NCBI GenBank assembly: GCA_003058525.1
Contig: QBVD01000018.1
Coordinates: 1-44,424 of the forward strand
DNA: 44,424 bases
Direction of reading: 5' to 3'
Origin: a gamma proteobacterium symbiont of Ctena orbiculata
Lineage (GTDB): Bacteria > Pseudomonadota > Gammaproteobacteria > Chromatiales > Chromatiaceae
A program made the translations under genes and the position numbers. This document shows, piece after piece, positions 44,016 through 44,424 of the stretch. The notes under the pieces were generated by a model. That model was not told where the DNA came from. It saw nothing but the letters and a program-made list of their open reading frames with translations, and made no database searches. Numbering within the stretch: position 1 is the stretch's first letter; the number at the start of each line of letters is the position of its first letter.

Positions 44016-44424
44016 GGATCTTTAGAAAAATTTGTCGGTGGCTTTGAATGATAAATGCCACTGACCTATTCAAAGACAGGCACAATATTGGAATCATCAG
44101 TAATATCTTTTTTGGGGGTCAGTTCTGACTATCTGACGCTGCCTTATTAACGGACGAGCTAATAGCCTATGATCACGTCATTCCGTATATGGTCTCCTCC
44201 CGTTTTGCAAGACAGGGTAAGGTCGTTGACAGGGACAGGGTTGCTTCCGTATATCCGGCCTATTGACGAAGGTATCACTTCCCTTCTGGCCCCGATGAAG
44301 TGCGCGCGTATTGTCCTCTTCGGCGTAACGGCCTTTCCGGCCACCGGAATGATCAGGTTTTCAATACGCTGGTCTCACCTGTTATGTCATCGTCCACTAC
44401 CATGTCATCGCAATTCCGGACAGG
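44016..44424. other. Region downstream of the fhc operon, no clear gene
   Basis: A dyad at 44034-44042 and 44057-44065 (GTCGGTGGC and GCCACTGAC, 14-nt loop, one G-T pair) lies 19 bp beyond the fhcC stop. It is not followed by a T-run, so a terminator role is only possible. On the minus strand a 61-codon frame (44159-44344) begins MAGKAVTPKRTIRAHFIGAR. Its product is not recognised and it has no good ribosome-binding site. Confidence 0.35.

Noticed and set aside
44034-44065. Terminator after fhcC
   Set aside because: The stem is good but the loop is 14 nt and no T-run follows, so I do not call it a terminator.

Overview
The window looks like a chromosomal segment of a gammaproteobacterium, probably a sulfur-oxidising Chromatiales-type organism with C1 metabolism. 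Three things point there. Bacterial-type genes for tetrahydromethanopterin (H4MPT)/methylofuran-linked formaldehyde oxidation fill the right half. A degenerate gene resembling a sulfur-globule protein lies near 8.6 kb. Cyclic-di-GMP signalling genes of typical gammaproteobacterial style lie on the left. The organism assignment is inference from gene content only. I found no rRNA, tRNA, CRISPR array or convincing factor-independent terminator.

Left part (1-8.7 kb): the edge of an IS1595-family insertion sequence, an orphan small ORF, an HDOD protein, a membrane-bound diguanylate cyclase with a periplasmic sensor, and a haem-type (CxxCH) sensor GGDEF-EAL protein broken by an in-frame TGA directly after its RxxD site. 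After these come a DUF2235 alpha/beta hydrolase on the minus strand and the frameshifted sulfur-globule-like remnant. Intergenic DNA here is long and AT-rich.

Middle part (9-19.9 kb): a compact accessory cluster of unassigned function. It holds a TPR-GT41 (OGT/SPINDLY-like) glycosyltransferase, a long pentapeptide-repeat protein, a type-2 malate/lactate-family dehydrogenase, a two-domain methyltransferase, a NeuD-type acyltransferase, a PaaK-like adenylate-forming ligase, a zinc-ribbon methyltransferase, a PAPS-type sulfotransferase and a DegT/DnrJ aminotransferase. Starts and stops mostly abut or overlap. The set suggests synthesis and decoration of a glycan or small molecule. A 279-bp MITE lies between the last two genes, and its terminal repeats match the IS1595 element at the left edge.

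Right part (20-44 kb): an almost continuous C1-transfer island. Minus-strand block A (24.7 to 20.0 kb) holds a 6-pyruvoyl-tetrahydropterin-synthase (PTPS) family protein, a dihydropteroate-synthase-like protein, a DUF447 protein, MfnB, a nucleotidyltransferase-like protein and a DUF2380 exported protein. A small exported zinc-protease-like gene interrupts the island at 25.3 kb. Block B (30.2 to 26.1 kb) holds an MfnD-like ATP-grasp ligase, an MfnF-like protein, PabB and an MfnE-like kinase; a HisA-like gene diverges from it. A large PTPS fusion at 31-32 kb follows. Block C (38.8 to 32.3 kb) holds mptG, mtdB, an ATP-grasp protein, mch, a RimK/MptN-like ATP-grasp, a CitG-like protein and fae. 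The plus-strand fhcBADC operon (39.3-44.0 kb) diverges from block C.

Together Fae, MtdB, Mch and Fhc take formaldehyde to formate. MptG, PabB, the DHPS-like protein, the PTPS proteins and the RimK-like ligase plausibly make the pterin cofactor. The MfnB/D/E/F-like proteins plausibly make methylofuran. Methanol dehydrogenase and formate dehydrogenase genes are not in the window.
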